From the NCBI GenBank assembly GCA_934757245.1, contig CAKVLH010000021.1:1-18443 (forward strand): DNA of 18,443 nucleotides, given 5' to 3'. The notes under the pieces were generated by a model. It was given only the letters and a program-made list of their open reading frames with translations. It searched no databases and had not been told where the DNA came from. This stretch comes from an uncultured Candidatus Melainabacteria bacterium (GTDB lineage: Bacteria > Cyanobacteriota > Vampirovibrionia > Gastranaerophilales > Gastranaerophilaceae). Both the position numbers and the translations under genes were made by a program. Below, piece by piece: positions 6,207 through 12,829 of this stretch. How positions within the stretch are numbered: position 1 is the stretch's first letter; the number at the start of each line of letters is the position of its first letter.

Positions 6207-7943
6207 ATGTTAAAAGATTTTTTTCTAAACGAAGTTAAACAAGGTATTACAAAAGCTATAGAGGCAAACGAGCTTGGGCAAATGAATGCTGAAAGCGAAT
6301 ATTCGCTAATCATGGAAAAGCCAAAAAATCCTGAATTCGGGGATTTTGCGGTTAACGTTTCATCTTTAGCGCGTTCTGCAAAAATCGCACCGCCTATGAT
6401 TGCAAACGCAATTGTAAAACATCTTTCAAACCAAGATTATTCAGTTTCTGTAGTTGGTGGTTTTATTAACTTCAAGATTGAAAATTCACTTTTAGCAAAC
6501 GCTGTAGCTGAAGTTTTGGCGAAAAAAGAAAATTACGGACGTCCTGAAAATGTTCCGACTGAAAAAATCTTATTAGAATACGTTTCAGCAAATCCTACAG
6601 GCCCATTCCACATTGGTCATGGTCGTTGGGCTGCTATGGGAAGTGCTTTGGCTAATTTGCTAAAATTCTATGGTCATGAAGTTTATCAAGAATTTTATAT
6701 AAACGATGCAGGAAGTCAAATTAACAAGCTTGGCAATTCTTTGAAAATCAGAGTTAAGCAAGAATTGGGCGAAAACGTAGATTTTCCGACTGATGAAATT
6801 GAAAGAAAGAATTACTACCCGGGGGATTATTTAGTACCTGTTGCTAAAAAATTCTTAGAAGAAAAAATTGCAGATGTAAAATCAGGTGCAGATGTTGACG
6901 CGTTAGATGTTAAAATTTTCTCTGATTTTGCGAAAAAAGAAATGGAAGCTTGCCAAAAGAAATTATTAGAAGAATTTAGAGTTCATTTCGACAACTTCTA
7001 TTCAGAGCTTGATTTGCATAAATCAGGTAAAGTAGAAGAAAGTTACAAAGAGCTTGTTTCTAAAGGTATGTTGTACGAAAAAGAAGGTGCAATGTGGTTT
7101 AAGTCTTCTGAATTCGGCGATGACCAAGATAGAGTTATTAAAAAAGCTGACGGCTCTAATACATACTTAACAGCTGATATCGCTTATCATATTGACAAAC
7201 TACGACGCGGATATGACAGATTAATCAATATTTGGGGTGCAGATCACCACGGTTATGTTGCTCGTGTTAAGGCATCAATAGAAGCTTTAGGCTATGATCC
7301 GAATAAATTAGAAGTATTGTTAGGACAGCTTGTAAACCTTGTTGTAAATGGCGAAGAAGTTCGTATGGGCAAACGTAAAAACATGGTTACTTTGGACGAT
7401 TTGATTGAAGAAGTTGGAATTGACGCGACTCGTTATTGGATGGAAATGCGTAACATTGATATGACGCTTGATTTTGATATCGAACTTGCAAAACGTTCTA
7501 CTGATGAAAACCCGGTATTTTACGTTCAATATGCTTATGCAAGGGTTTGTTCAATCTTGAGAAACGCAGTAAATGAAAGACTTAATGCTGAAACAGGTGA
7601 AAAAACTCCAGCGCCTATGACTCAAGCTGAATTGGATGATTTGATTAATAATTTCGATAAAGATATTATTTTGAAAACCGCAGACAGCGCAAAATCATTG
7701 ATTTTGAAATTGGAAGAATTCAAATCAGTAATTGTACTTTCTGCACAAAACAGAACAGTTTACACAATTTGCAGATATGTTCAAGAACTTGCTTCTGAAT
7801 TCCATTCATTCTATAACTCAAACAGAGTTATCTGTGATGATAAGGAGTTGATGAAATCAAGATTAGCGTTAATGGTTGCAATCAAGACTACATTAAAGAA
7901 TGCGCTTGATATCTTGGCAGTTTCTGCGCCGGAAAAAATGTAG
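6207..7943 (+). CDS. argS: Arginyl-tRNA synthetase
   Basis: This cytoplasmic class I aminoacyl-tRNA synthetase charges tRNA-Arg with arginine using ATP. At 578 residues it has the normal length. Residues 1-100 form the N-terminal additional domain (KPKNPEFGDFAVN is typical). The catalytic domain starts with LLEYVSANPTGPFHIGHGRW and carries the HIGH motif at residues 135-138. The KMSKS-equivalent loop is MGKRKNMVTLDDL near residue 390, a variant common in ArgS. The C-terminal DALR anticodon-binding domain follows the VFYVQYAYARVCSIL helix near residues 433-447. A clear GAGGA ribosome binding site supports the ATG at 6207. The gene is monocistronic, with a repeat-rich leader and a strong hairpin terminator downstream. 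Confidence 0.98.
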   Translation: MLKDFFLNEVKQGITKAIEANELGQMNAESEYSLIMEKPKNPEFGDFAVNVSSLARSAKIAPPMIANAIVKHLSNQDYSVSVVGGFINFKIENSLLANAVAEVLAKKENYGRPENVPTEKILLEYVSANPTGPFHIGHGRWAAMGSALANLLKFYGHEVYQEFYINDAGSQINKLGNSLKIRVKQELGENVDFPTDEIERKNYYPGDYLVPVAKKFLEEKIADVKSGADVDALDVKIFSDFAKKEMEACQKKLLEEFRVHFDNFYSELDLHKSGKVEESYKELVSKGMLYEKEGAMWFKSSEFGDDQDRVIKKADGSNTYLTADIAYHIDKLRRGYDRLINIWGADHHGYVARVKASIEALGYDPNKLEVLLGQLVNLVVNGEEVRMGKRKNMVTLDDLIEEVGIDATRYWMEMRNIDMTLDFDIELAKRSTDENPVFYVQYAYARVCSILRNAVNERLNAETGEKTPAPMTQAELDDLINNFDKDIILKTADSAKSLILKLEEFKSVIVLSAQNRTVYTICRYVQELASEFHSFYNSNRVICDDKELMKSRLALMVAIKTTLKNALDILAVSAPEKM

Positions 7944-7958
7944 AAAAATTTATCTTAT

Positions 7959-7991
7959 AAAAAAGCATCTATTGAAAATAGATGCTTTTTT
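7959..7991. terminator. Bidirectional Rho-independent terminator between convergent genes
   Basis: Perfect 15-bp arms (AAAAAAGCATCTATT at 7959-7973 and its complement at 7977-7991) surround a GAA loop. The stem carries A-runs on the left and T-runs on the right, so it can terminate argS transcription and, from the other side, the sugar transferase gene. Confidence 0.92.
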
Positions 7992-8022
7992 ATTATTTAA
8001 TTCTACGTTTTAAATTTTGGAT

Positions 8023-9360
8023 TTATTTGCACTTCCCGCTCAAAACTTTGATTACATATTGAACAAGGATTGTAAATTCCCAAAGCGTATTTCTGTGTTT
8101 AATATAATATAAATCATACTCTAAGCGTTCTTCGGCTTGAGGTTCGCAAACCTTAACTTGTTGCCAACCGCACCAGCCTGGACGAACCCAATTTCTGCAT
8201 TCCCAGAACGGTATGCGTTCTTTGTTTTCGTAATAAACTTCTTCTCTCACCGGACGAGGTCCGATTATGCTCATCTCGCCTCTCAAAACATTTATCATTT
8301 GAGGAAGTTCGTCGATATGGAATTTTCTAAGAATTCGACAGAATGGCATTATACGCTTGTCATCAGATGTTACTTCGTTAACATCCTCATCAAAATCTTC
8401 TGTAACTGTATCTTGGTACATAGTTCTGAATTTAATCATCTTAAACGGACGACCAAATTTACCCATTCTGGTTTGGGTATAAAATACAGGGCCAAAGTCA
8501 GAAAATTTAATTCCAAGTGCTGCAATGATTGCAAGTGGAGATGTTAAAATCATAATCAAAATTGATGCGATTATGTCGCAAAAACGTTTAATATAAGCAA
8601 ATAATAGTGCTTTTTTTCTAACACAGGCGTAAAATAACCAGTTTACTGTCATTTTAGAAATGAAGTATTTTTTAGTGATTTTTTCGTAGAATTTTGGCAT
8701 TCTCCAAACTTTTACGCCGAGCGGAATACCTTTTACTAAGTCTGTCAAAATTGCAGAATCCATACGTGATTTAACCGCAATGATAACTAATTTTACATTG
8801 TTATCTTTAATTACGGCTTCTGAATCACAAGTTAAACCAAGGATTGGAATTGTTGAATCTTCATCTTCAATGGTGTTCATATTATCATCAAGGAAACCTA
8901 CAACTTTTAAGCCTAATTCAGGTCTTGTTTGAATTTCTTCCGCAATAACTTTACCGTCTTGACCTGCACCGACAATCAAAACGTTTTTTTGTTTCTTTTT
9001 ACAATTAGTGAATAGCTTTATAATTACACGTTCTATAAGTAGAAGTGTGAATACGCACACGGCATTCCATATTAAAAGTAGCGCTGTTACGACATTAAAT
9101 GCGAATAATAGCAGTGGAATTGTGCAAATTGCAGTTGCGACTGAGATTGCTTCAAACAAATAATAAACATCTTTAAGTTTAAAGTCTTGTTGAGCGTAGA
9201 ATCCTTTGAAATATAGTGTTGCAATGAATACAATTAGGAAAAATAATGCTAATGCCAATAATTTTGCACCAAAATCAACTATGATAGTGAAATTAGTAAG
9301 CGCAGTAAGCGCGATTATTAGAACATCTACAATCAGCATAAAGACAGATGATTTTTGCAT
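8023..9360 (-). CDS. Polyprenyl-phosphate sugar-1-phosphate transferase (exopolysaccharide priming)
   Basis: This 445-residue membrane enzyme transfers a sugar-1-phosphate from a nucleotide sugar to undecaprenyl phosphate, the first step of exopolysaccharide, capsule or O-antigen assembly. The N-terminus has four to five membrane spans (roughly residues 6-28, 33-51, 70-90 and 92-112). A Rossmann-like CoA-binding-type domain follows, with NVLIVGAGQDGK at 126-137. The bacterial sugar-transferase domain occupies about residues 255-445: KRFCDIIASILIM, a further span, KMIKFRTM (307-314), the catalytic-region block HIDELPQMINVLRGEMSIIG followed by PRP, and WVRPGWCGWQQVKV near the end. An excellent AAGGAG ribosome binding site lies five bases before the ATG. 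No glycosyltransferase genes are adjacent, so the sugar specificity cannot be read from context. Confidence 0.94.
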   Translation of the reverse strand: MQKSSVFMLIVDVLIIALTALTNFTIIVDFGAKLLALALFFLIVFIATLYFKGFYAQQDFKLKDVYYLFEAISVATAICTIPLLLFAFNVVTALLLIWNAVCVFTLLLIERVIIKLFTNCKKKQKNVLIVGAGQDGKVIAEEIQTRPELGLKVVGFLDDNMNTIEDEDSTIPILGLTCDSEAVIKDNNVKLVIIAVKSRMDSAILTDLVKGIPLGVKVWRMPKFYEKITKKYFISKMTVNWLFYACVRKKALLFAYIKRFCDIIASILIMILTSPLAIIAALGIKFSDFGPVFYTQTRMGKFGRPFKMIKFRTMYQDTVTEDFDEDVNEVTSDDKRIMPFCRILRKFHIDELPQMINVLRGEMSIIGPRPVREEVYYENKERIPFWECRNWVRPGWCGWQQVKVCEPQAEERLEYDLYYIKHRNTLWEFTILVQYVIKVLSGKCK

Positions 9361-9496
9361 AACTTCTCCTTGATTTAAACACTATTAACTTTATCATTAT
9401 AACACATGTGGAGTAAATATAACAGGCTATTAAAATTTGTCGCCCAAAATAATTGTTGCTCTATGCAATGACTTGGCGTTAGACTTTTGGTGTGTC

Positions 9497-9530
9497 GTCA
9501 TTCTGAAGCCCTTTAGGCTGAAGAATTCAG
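9497..9530. repeat. GTCATTCTGAAGCC...GGCTGAAGAATTCAG interspersed repeat
   Basis: A GTCATTCTGAAGCCC element with a short GCC/GGC hairpin and the ending GAAGAATTCAG. This layout is shared with a widespread class of bacterial intergenic repeats. It lies in the 280-bp gap between the permease gene and the sugar-transferase gene, which holds only repeats. Confidence 0.55.
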
Positions 9531-9532
9531 CC

Positions 9533-9564
9533 TTTTATAAACTGTTTTTTATTAGTTTATAAAA
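9533..9564. repeat. Perfect A+T-rich inverted repeat
   Basis: Arms TTTTATAAACT (9533-9543) and AGTTTATAAAA (9554-9564) are perfectly complementary over 11 bp around a T-rich 10-base loop. On the minus strand it lies just beyond the permease gene and its trailing repeat, so it may contribute to transcript end formation. A protein-binding palindrome is the alternative. Confidence 0.7.
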
Positions 9565-9616
9565 CCCTCTCCCGCCTTCGGCACCCTCTCCATGTAAAAT
9601 TGAGTAAAGGAGAGGG
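9564..9616. repeat. CCCTCTCCCGCCTTCGGC palindromic repeat, copy A
   Basis: The copy runs ACCCTCTCCCGCCTTCGGCA, CCCTCTCCATGTAAAATTG, AGTAAAGGAGAGGG. Outer CCCTCTCC and GGAGAGGG can pair. Near-identical copies lie at 18372-18424 and, more diverged, at 18141-18194. Read on the minus strand it lies just after the permease stop codon. Confidence 0.85.
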
Positions 9617-9640
9617 AAATTGGATGCGTTTGTATATCAG

Positions 9641-10870
9641 CTATTCATATCTCAATGCATCAATCGGATTCAATAAAGATGCCTTATATGCAGGATAATA
9701 ACCGAATCCAACGCCGACAATTCCGGAAAATCCAAGCGCCAAAATAATTGAAAATAAAGAAATTGAAATTGTCATAGATGGCGCAAAAACAGTAATTAAA
9801 TAAGAACCAAGAACTCCTATTACAACCCCGATAAGCCCTCCAATCATTGATAGTAAAAATGATTCAATCAAGAATTGCCATCTAATATCGCTTACTCTTG
9901 CGCCAATTGCCATTCTAATCCCGATTTCTTTTGTTCTTTCTGTAACAGAAACCAGCATAATATTCATGATGCCGATACCGCCTACAAGCAATGATACAGA
10001 CGCGATTGAAGCAAGTAGGATTGCGAACGTTTGAACTGTCGATTTCATTTTCTCTTGAAATTCCGCAGAATTTCTGATTTCAAAATCCTTCTCTTGATTT
10101 TTACCGATATTATGGCGATTTGTAAGAATTTCATTGATGTCTTCCATTGTCGCATCAAGCATGTCAGCATCTTGACCTTTAACAACAATTTGTCCGACTG
10201 TTCCGGGGAAATCTGTTCCAAAAACTTTCTTTTGCGCGGTTGTAATTGGTATAAATATTAAGTCATCTTGGTCAAACGGGCCTGATTGTCCTTTTTCTTC
10301 TAAAAGTCCGATTACTTTAAATGGAATATTGCCAACCCTAATTACTTTTCCGACAGGGTCAACATCACCGAAAAGTTCAGTAGCGACTGTCGCGCCCATT
10401 AAAGCTACTTTTGCGCTATTTTGCAAGTCTTCTTGCACAAAACCTCTGCCCGAATCTACTTCATAGTTCTTGATATACAAATAAGCCGGCTGAATGCCAT
10501 AAACTGTTGTCGACCAATTTTGGTTTCCATAAGTCAATTGCTTGCTTTCAGATGATAAAGTCGAAATTGCCAAAACATTTCTTGCATTTTTTTCGATTGC
10601 TAAAGCATCTTTTGACGTCAAAGTTGGTTTTGTTCCTATTCCCATGTGAACACCACCTGATTTAGCGGAAGCAGAACGCATGGTTAATAGATTTGTGCCC
10701 ATAGATTCCATATTCTGAGTAACTTTTTTGCTTGCACCTGAGCCGACCGCAAGCATGATAATTACAGCGCTAACTCCGATAATCACGCCTAAACTCGTAA
10801 GTGCAGAGCGTAACATGTTTACTTGAAGCGAATTTATAGCCATTCTTAAAGTGGATTTGAAATCTAGCAT
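9641..10870 (-). CDS. MacB/FtsX-family ABC transporter permease
   Basis: This 409-residue inner-membrane permease belongs to the MacB-like mechanotransmission family, whose members move lipoproteins, peptides or drugs, or drive periplasmic changes, with a separate or fused ATPase. Near the N-terminus, NMLRSALTSLGVIIGVSAVI marks the first membrane span, leading to the large MacB periplasmic core domain (about residues 45-270). The FtsX domain at the C-terminus has three spans and the signature VGGIGIMNIMLVSVTERTKE with IGIRMAIGA. I place the start at the ATG at 10870: a GAGAG ribosome binding site lies just upstream, and the further 13 codons back to 10909 are read out of a hairpin repeat. No ATPase or membrane-fusion gene is adjacent, so this is an orphan permease gene and its substrate is unknown. 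Confidence 0.92.
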   Translation of the reverse strand: MLDFKSTLRMAINSLQVNMLRSALTSLGVIIGVSAVIIMLAVGSGASKKVTQNMESMGTNLLTMRSASAKSGGVHMGIGTKPTLTSKDALAIEKNARNVLAISTLSSESKQLTYGNQNWSTTVYGIQPAYLYIKNYEVDSGRGFVQEDLQNSAKVALMGATVATELFGDVDPVGKVIRVGNIPFKVIGLLEEKGQSGPFDQDDLIFIPITTAQKKVFGTDFPGTVGQIVVKGQDADMLDATMEDINEILTNRHNIGKNQEKDFEIRNSAEFQEKMKSTVQTFAILLASIASVSLLVGGIGIMNIMLVSVTERTKEIGIRMAIGARVSDIRWQFLIESFLLSMIGGLIGVVIGVLGSYLITVFAPSMTISISLFSIILALGFSGIVGVGFGYYPAYKASLLNPIDALRYE

Positions 10871-10888
10871 GGTTTCTCTCAAATTGTT

Positions 10889-10911
10889 ATTGTTGGGCTG
10901 AAAGCCCAACC
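10889..10911. repeat. GTTGGGCT-GAA-AGCCCAAC hairpin repeat
   Basis: Perfect 8-bp arms with a three-base loop lie in the leader of the MacB-like permease gene. Because the hairpin remains open in the reading frame, it creates an artificial 13-codon N-terminal extension, which supports the downstream start at 10870. Confidence 0.75.
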
Positions 10912-10921
10912 TAATTCTAAA

Positions 10922-11029
10922 AACACCTCACCCTAGCCCTCTCCTGTAAGGAGAGGGAATGACCTAAAGTCGTTCATGCTAGTCTTGGTTATCCCCTCTC
11001 CTTACAGGAGAGGGCTAGGGTGAGGTGTT
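10922..11029. repeat. MITE-like element with perfect 36-bp terminal inverted repeats
   Basis: The left arm (10922-10957) begins AACACCTCACCCTAGCCCTC and ends AGGAGAGGG. The right arm (10994-11029) is its exact reverse complement, ending GGGCTAGGGTGAGGTGTT. Each arm also contains its own small palindrome, CCCTCTCCT-GTA-AGGAGAGGG. The 36-bp centre is unrelated to the arms. There is no coding capacity. The element fills most of the 180-bp gap between the permease and Fe-S protein genes; no clear target-site duplication could be seen. Confidence 0.92.
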
Positions 11030-11050
11030 AATCCTATACCTATCAATAAT

Positions 11051-12127
11051 TTATTTCTTTTCTACAAACAATGAATCGCAAATATTTGTTTGCGGAACAT
11101 AATCGTATTCGCCATCCATAGAAATTTTATTAATAATTTTAGAACGTTTTTTACGATAAAGCATATCAATAAACGCTTCTAAACGAGTAATGAAGCCTGC
11201 TTCACCCGTATGTTCATCAATTGTTAGAGAAAGAATTGGTTTTCCAGCTTCTTTAGCTTTTCTTGTAATTCTTTCAATCATCAATGAATCAGGGCCACAA
11301 CCAAACGCGTTAAGCGTAATGATACCGTCAATTTTGTTATCTTTTAAATAATGACCGGCAGTACCTGTCATTTCGTATTCATTTGCCCAATAACGTTTTT
11401 GACCAAGTGAAACAATACCTTCGTCCATTTGTTCATCGGTTAGTTGAAGTGAAGTGAAGACTTTAACATCCATTTTTTCAAGCTTTTCAAAAATCTTCAT
11501 GCAAGCTCTTTCGTCATAAATGTTGTAACCGTGTGAAACAAGTGCAACATTAATCGGCGCAGAGCTAGAAGGGTTTTCAATGAATACTTTTCCTTGTAGT
11601 GCGTAGTTCATTGCTTTTTTGTAACTCATGCCTGAACGCATCATAACTAAAAAGTTATTGTAAACCTTCCAACCTTGTTTTGAAGCTTTTTTGATTTCAT
11701 CAATATTTGTAATTCCAAAAGGTTTTACTGCTTCTTCTAAAAATGTATAAAGTCCTTGGTTTTTAGCAGATTTGTCCAAAGTTGGTTCTATAATATTAAT
11801 ATCGCCTTTGATAACATTTCTAACCAAATCAGGCAATCCTCTGATTTTAGAGCAGTTGTAAATTTTAGGTGCAATAGATTGAAGTGATGGAACAAAAATA
11901 TTTTTAACACCTTTTGACATCAAATTCAAAATATGTCCCAAATAAATTTTTATAGGCAAACAAGTTTCAGTAACTACAAGAGCTGAACCATCAGACATGG
12001 TTTGTTTTGTAGTCGGGTCAGACAAAACTATTTTAATCCCTAAACTTGTAAAAAAACCGTACCAAAACGGATAATTGTTGTAAAATGACATTCCTCTCGG
12101 AATACCGATAACCATTTCTTTTTCCAT
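11051..12127 (-). CDS. Acyl-CoA dehydratase activase-related (DUF2229-type) Fe-S protein
   Basis: This 358-residue protein resembles the DUF2229/2-hydroxyacyl-CoA dehydratase-related domain that usually forms the C-terminal half of very large activase fusions together with BcrAD/BadF ATPase domains. The N-terminus MVIGIPRGMSFYNNYPFWYG is typical. Three Cys in conserved-looking settings, Cys56 (TETCLPIK), Cys92 (YNCSKIRG) and Cys277 (NAFGCGPDS), are the likely ligands of an iron-sulfur cluster. The LTIDEHTGEAGFITRLEAF block near residue 300 is also characteristic. No activase ATPase domain is present, so this is a stand-alone unit of what is often a single fused protein. A GG-containing ribosome binding site (AAAGG) precedes the ATG. 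Its reaction in the cell is not known; an electron-transfer or radical-type dehydratase role is family inference only. Confidence 0.85.
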   Translation of the reverse strand: MEKEMVIGIPRGMSFYNNYPFWYGFFTSLGIKIVLSDPTTKQTMSDGSALVVTETCLPIKIYLGHILNLMSKGVKNIFVPSLQSIAPKIYNCSKIRGLPDLVRNVIKGDINIIEPTLDKSAKNQGLYTFLEEAVKPFGITNIDEIKKASKQGWKVYNNFLVMMRSGMSYKKAMNYALQGKVFIENPSSSAPINVALVSHGYNIYDERACMKIFEKLEKMDVKVFTSLQLTDEQMDEGIVSLGQKRYWANEYEMTGTAGHYLKDNKIDGIITLNAFGCGPDSLMIERITRKAKEAGKPILSLTIDEHTGEAGFITRLEAFIDMLYRKKRSKIINKISMDGEYDYVPQTNICDSLFVEKK

Positions 12128-12254
12128 GAAAAAACCTTTATATTAATATACGTACGATTTAATATTATATCAAAATATTTTTAAAATCATTAAATGTGTG
12201 CAAATGTTAAGCAATTGTTGGGTTTTTGACCCTTAAATATATTTTTAATTTTGA

Positions 12255-12276
12255 TTTGTAACGATTCTGTTACAAA
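12255..12276. promoter_or_regulatory. 22-bp palindrome with GTTACA half-sites
   Basis: Perfect 8-bp arms TTTGTAAC and GTTACAAA flank a six-base centre (GATTCT). The palindrome lies in the 239-bp divergent spacer, 91 bp before the GTG start of the small acidic gene. Its half-site is the same GTTACA found in the two direct-repeat boxes of this window, here as an inverted repeat, as expected for a dimeric regulator. Confidence 0.5.
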
Positions 12277-12314
12277 CTAGCAAATAATCTTTTTAGAGGT
12301 TATATTATGCTATG

Positions 12315-12347
12315 AGGATAATTATAATAGAGTAGTATTATTATCCT
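12315..12347 (+). promoter_or_regulatory. Leader hairpin or -10 region palindrome of the small acidic gene
   Basis: Perfect arms AGGATAAT (12315-12322) and ATTATCCT (12340-12347) bracket a segment that includes the hexamer TATAAT (12323-12328). If that hexamer is the -10 box the palindrome is an operator-like site; if the promoter is the upstream TATTAT at 12303-12308, it is a hairpin in the leader ending about 10 bases before the GAGG ribosome binding site. Confidence 0.4.
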
Positions 12348-12366
12348 TAAACAACGAGGTCTTAAA

Positions 12367-12744
12367 GTGGTAGATAACAGGTCAGCAGGTTTTTATGGAA
12401 TCGGCGGGGCATTCAACTTTAAAAGTGGAGACCCTTCCGGAACTGCGGCTAAAATGAGTCAAGAGAAGTATGGTTCAGAAGCCATGTATCTTCCTCCTGC
12501 AGAAGGTGAGGAGGAAGGTGAAGGCTATTATAATGAACCTTATGTTGATAGAAGTGCATTGTTGCGAGCGACTTTAAATTCACTTGCGATGTCAAATGTT
12601 GCGTCTGTTTTAAATTCAAAAAAACACAAAAAATCAGCCAAGGATATTTTAGAAGAAGATAACGACGAAGAAAAAGAAGAAGAACTTGAAATCAAGCGCA
12701 TTGAAGCGGAAGCTGACGAAGAGTTTAGAGAAGCTAAAGAGTAA
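12367..12744 (+). CDS. Unrecognised small acidic protein
   Basis: This 125-residue protein starts at a GTG, supported by GAGG about nine bases upstream; no ATG gives the full protein. I do not recognise it. The first 30 residues are glycine/serine-rich and uncharged (GFYGIGGAFNFKSGDPSG); the middle has a short Ala/Leu helix (SALLRATLNSLAMSNVASVL, residues 59-78); the last 32 residues are almost continuous Glu/Asp/Lys and should form a highly charged helix or disordered tail. There is no signal peptide or membrane span. It is followed after 85 bp by the sigma-factor gene on the same strand. A partner or modulator of that sigma factor is one guess from position only. Confidence 0.75.
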   Translation: MVDNRSAGFYGIGGAFNFKSGDPSGTAAKMSQEKYGSEAMYLPPAEGEEEGEGYYNEPYVDRSALLRATLNSLAMSNVASVLNSKKHKKSAKDILEEDNDEEKEEELEIKRIEAEADEEFREAKE

Positions 12745-12801
12745 AATTCAACTACTTAAACTTTTTTTAGTAATTTCATCCATATACACGATAGCATTTT
12801 T

Positions 12802-12819
12802 GTTACAAAACGTTACAAT
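12802..12819. promoter_or_regulatory. Perfect HLR1 box at the sigma-factor promoter
   Basis: GTTACAAAACGTTACAAT fits every position of the cyanobacterial HLR1 consensus: (G/T)TTACA(T/A)(T/A), two bases, then the same unit. HLR1 is the target of the OmpR-family regulator RpaB in Cyanobacteria; GTTACA repeats at 10-bp spacing are also the E. coli OmpR pattern. The second half-site overlaps -10-like hexamers TACAAT (12814-12819) and TAGAAT (12819-12824), a placement expected for repression. The regulator itself is not in the window. Confidence 0.6.
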
Positions 12820-12829
12820 AGAATGAGAC

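Noticed and set aside
6101..6313. Reverse-strand open frame at the argS leader
   Set aside because: It is antisense to the argS start and to known-type repeats.
8137..8547. Plus-strand open frame of 136 codons inside the sugar-transferase gene
   Set aside because: It is antisense to the conserved catalytic domain, and its translation is Cys/Phe/Asn-rich without domain features.
10871..10909. Longer N-terminus for the MacB-like permease starting at 10909
   Set aside because: The extra codons are read from the GTTGGGCT/AGCCCAAC hairpin, and the ATG at 10870 has a proper GAGAG ribosome binding site.
12258..12273. NtcA-type site (GTA-N8-TAC) in the divergent spacer
   Set aside because: The spacing between GTA and TAC is 10, not 8, so the nitrogen-regulator consensus is not met.
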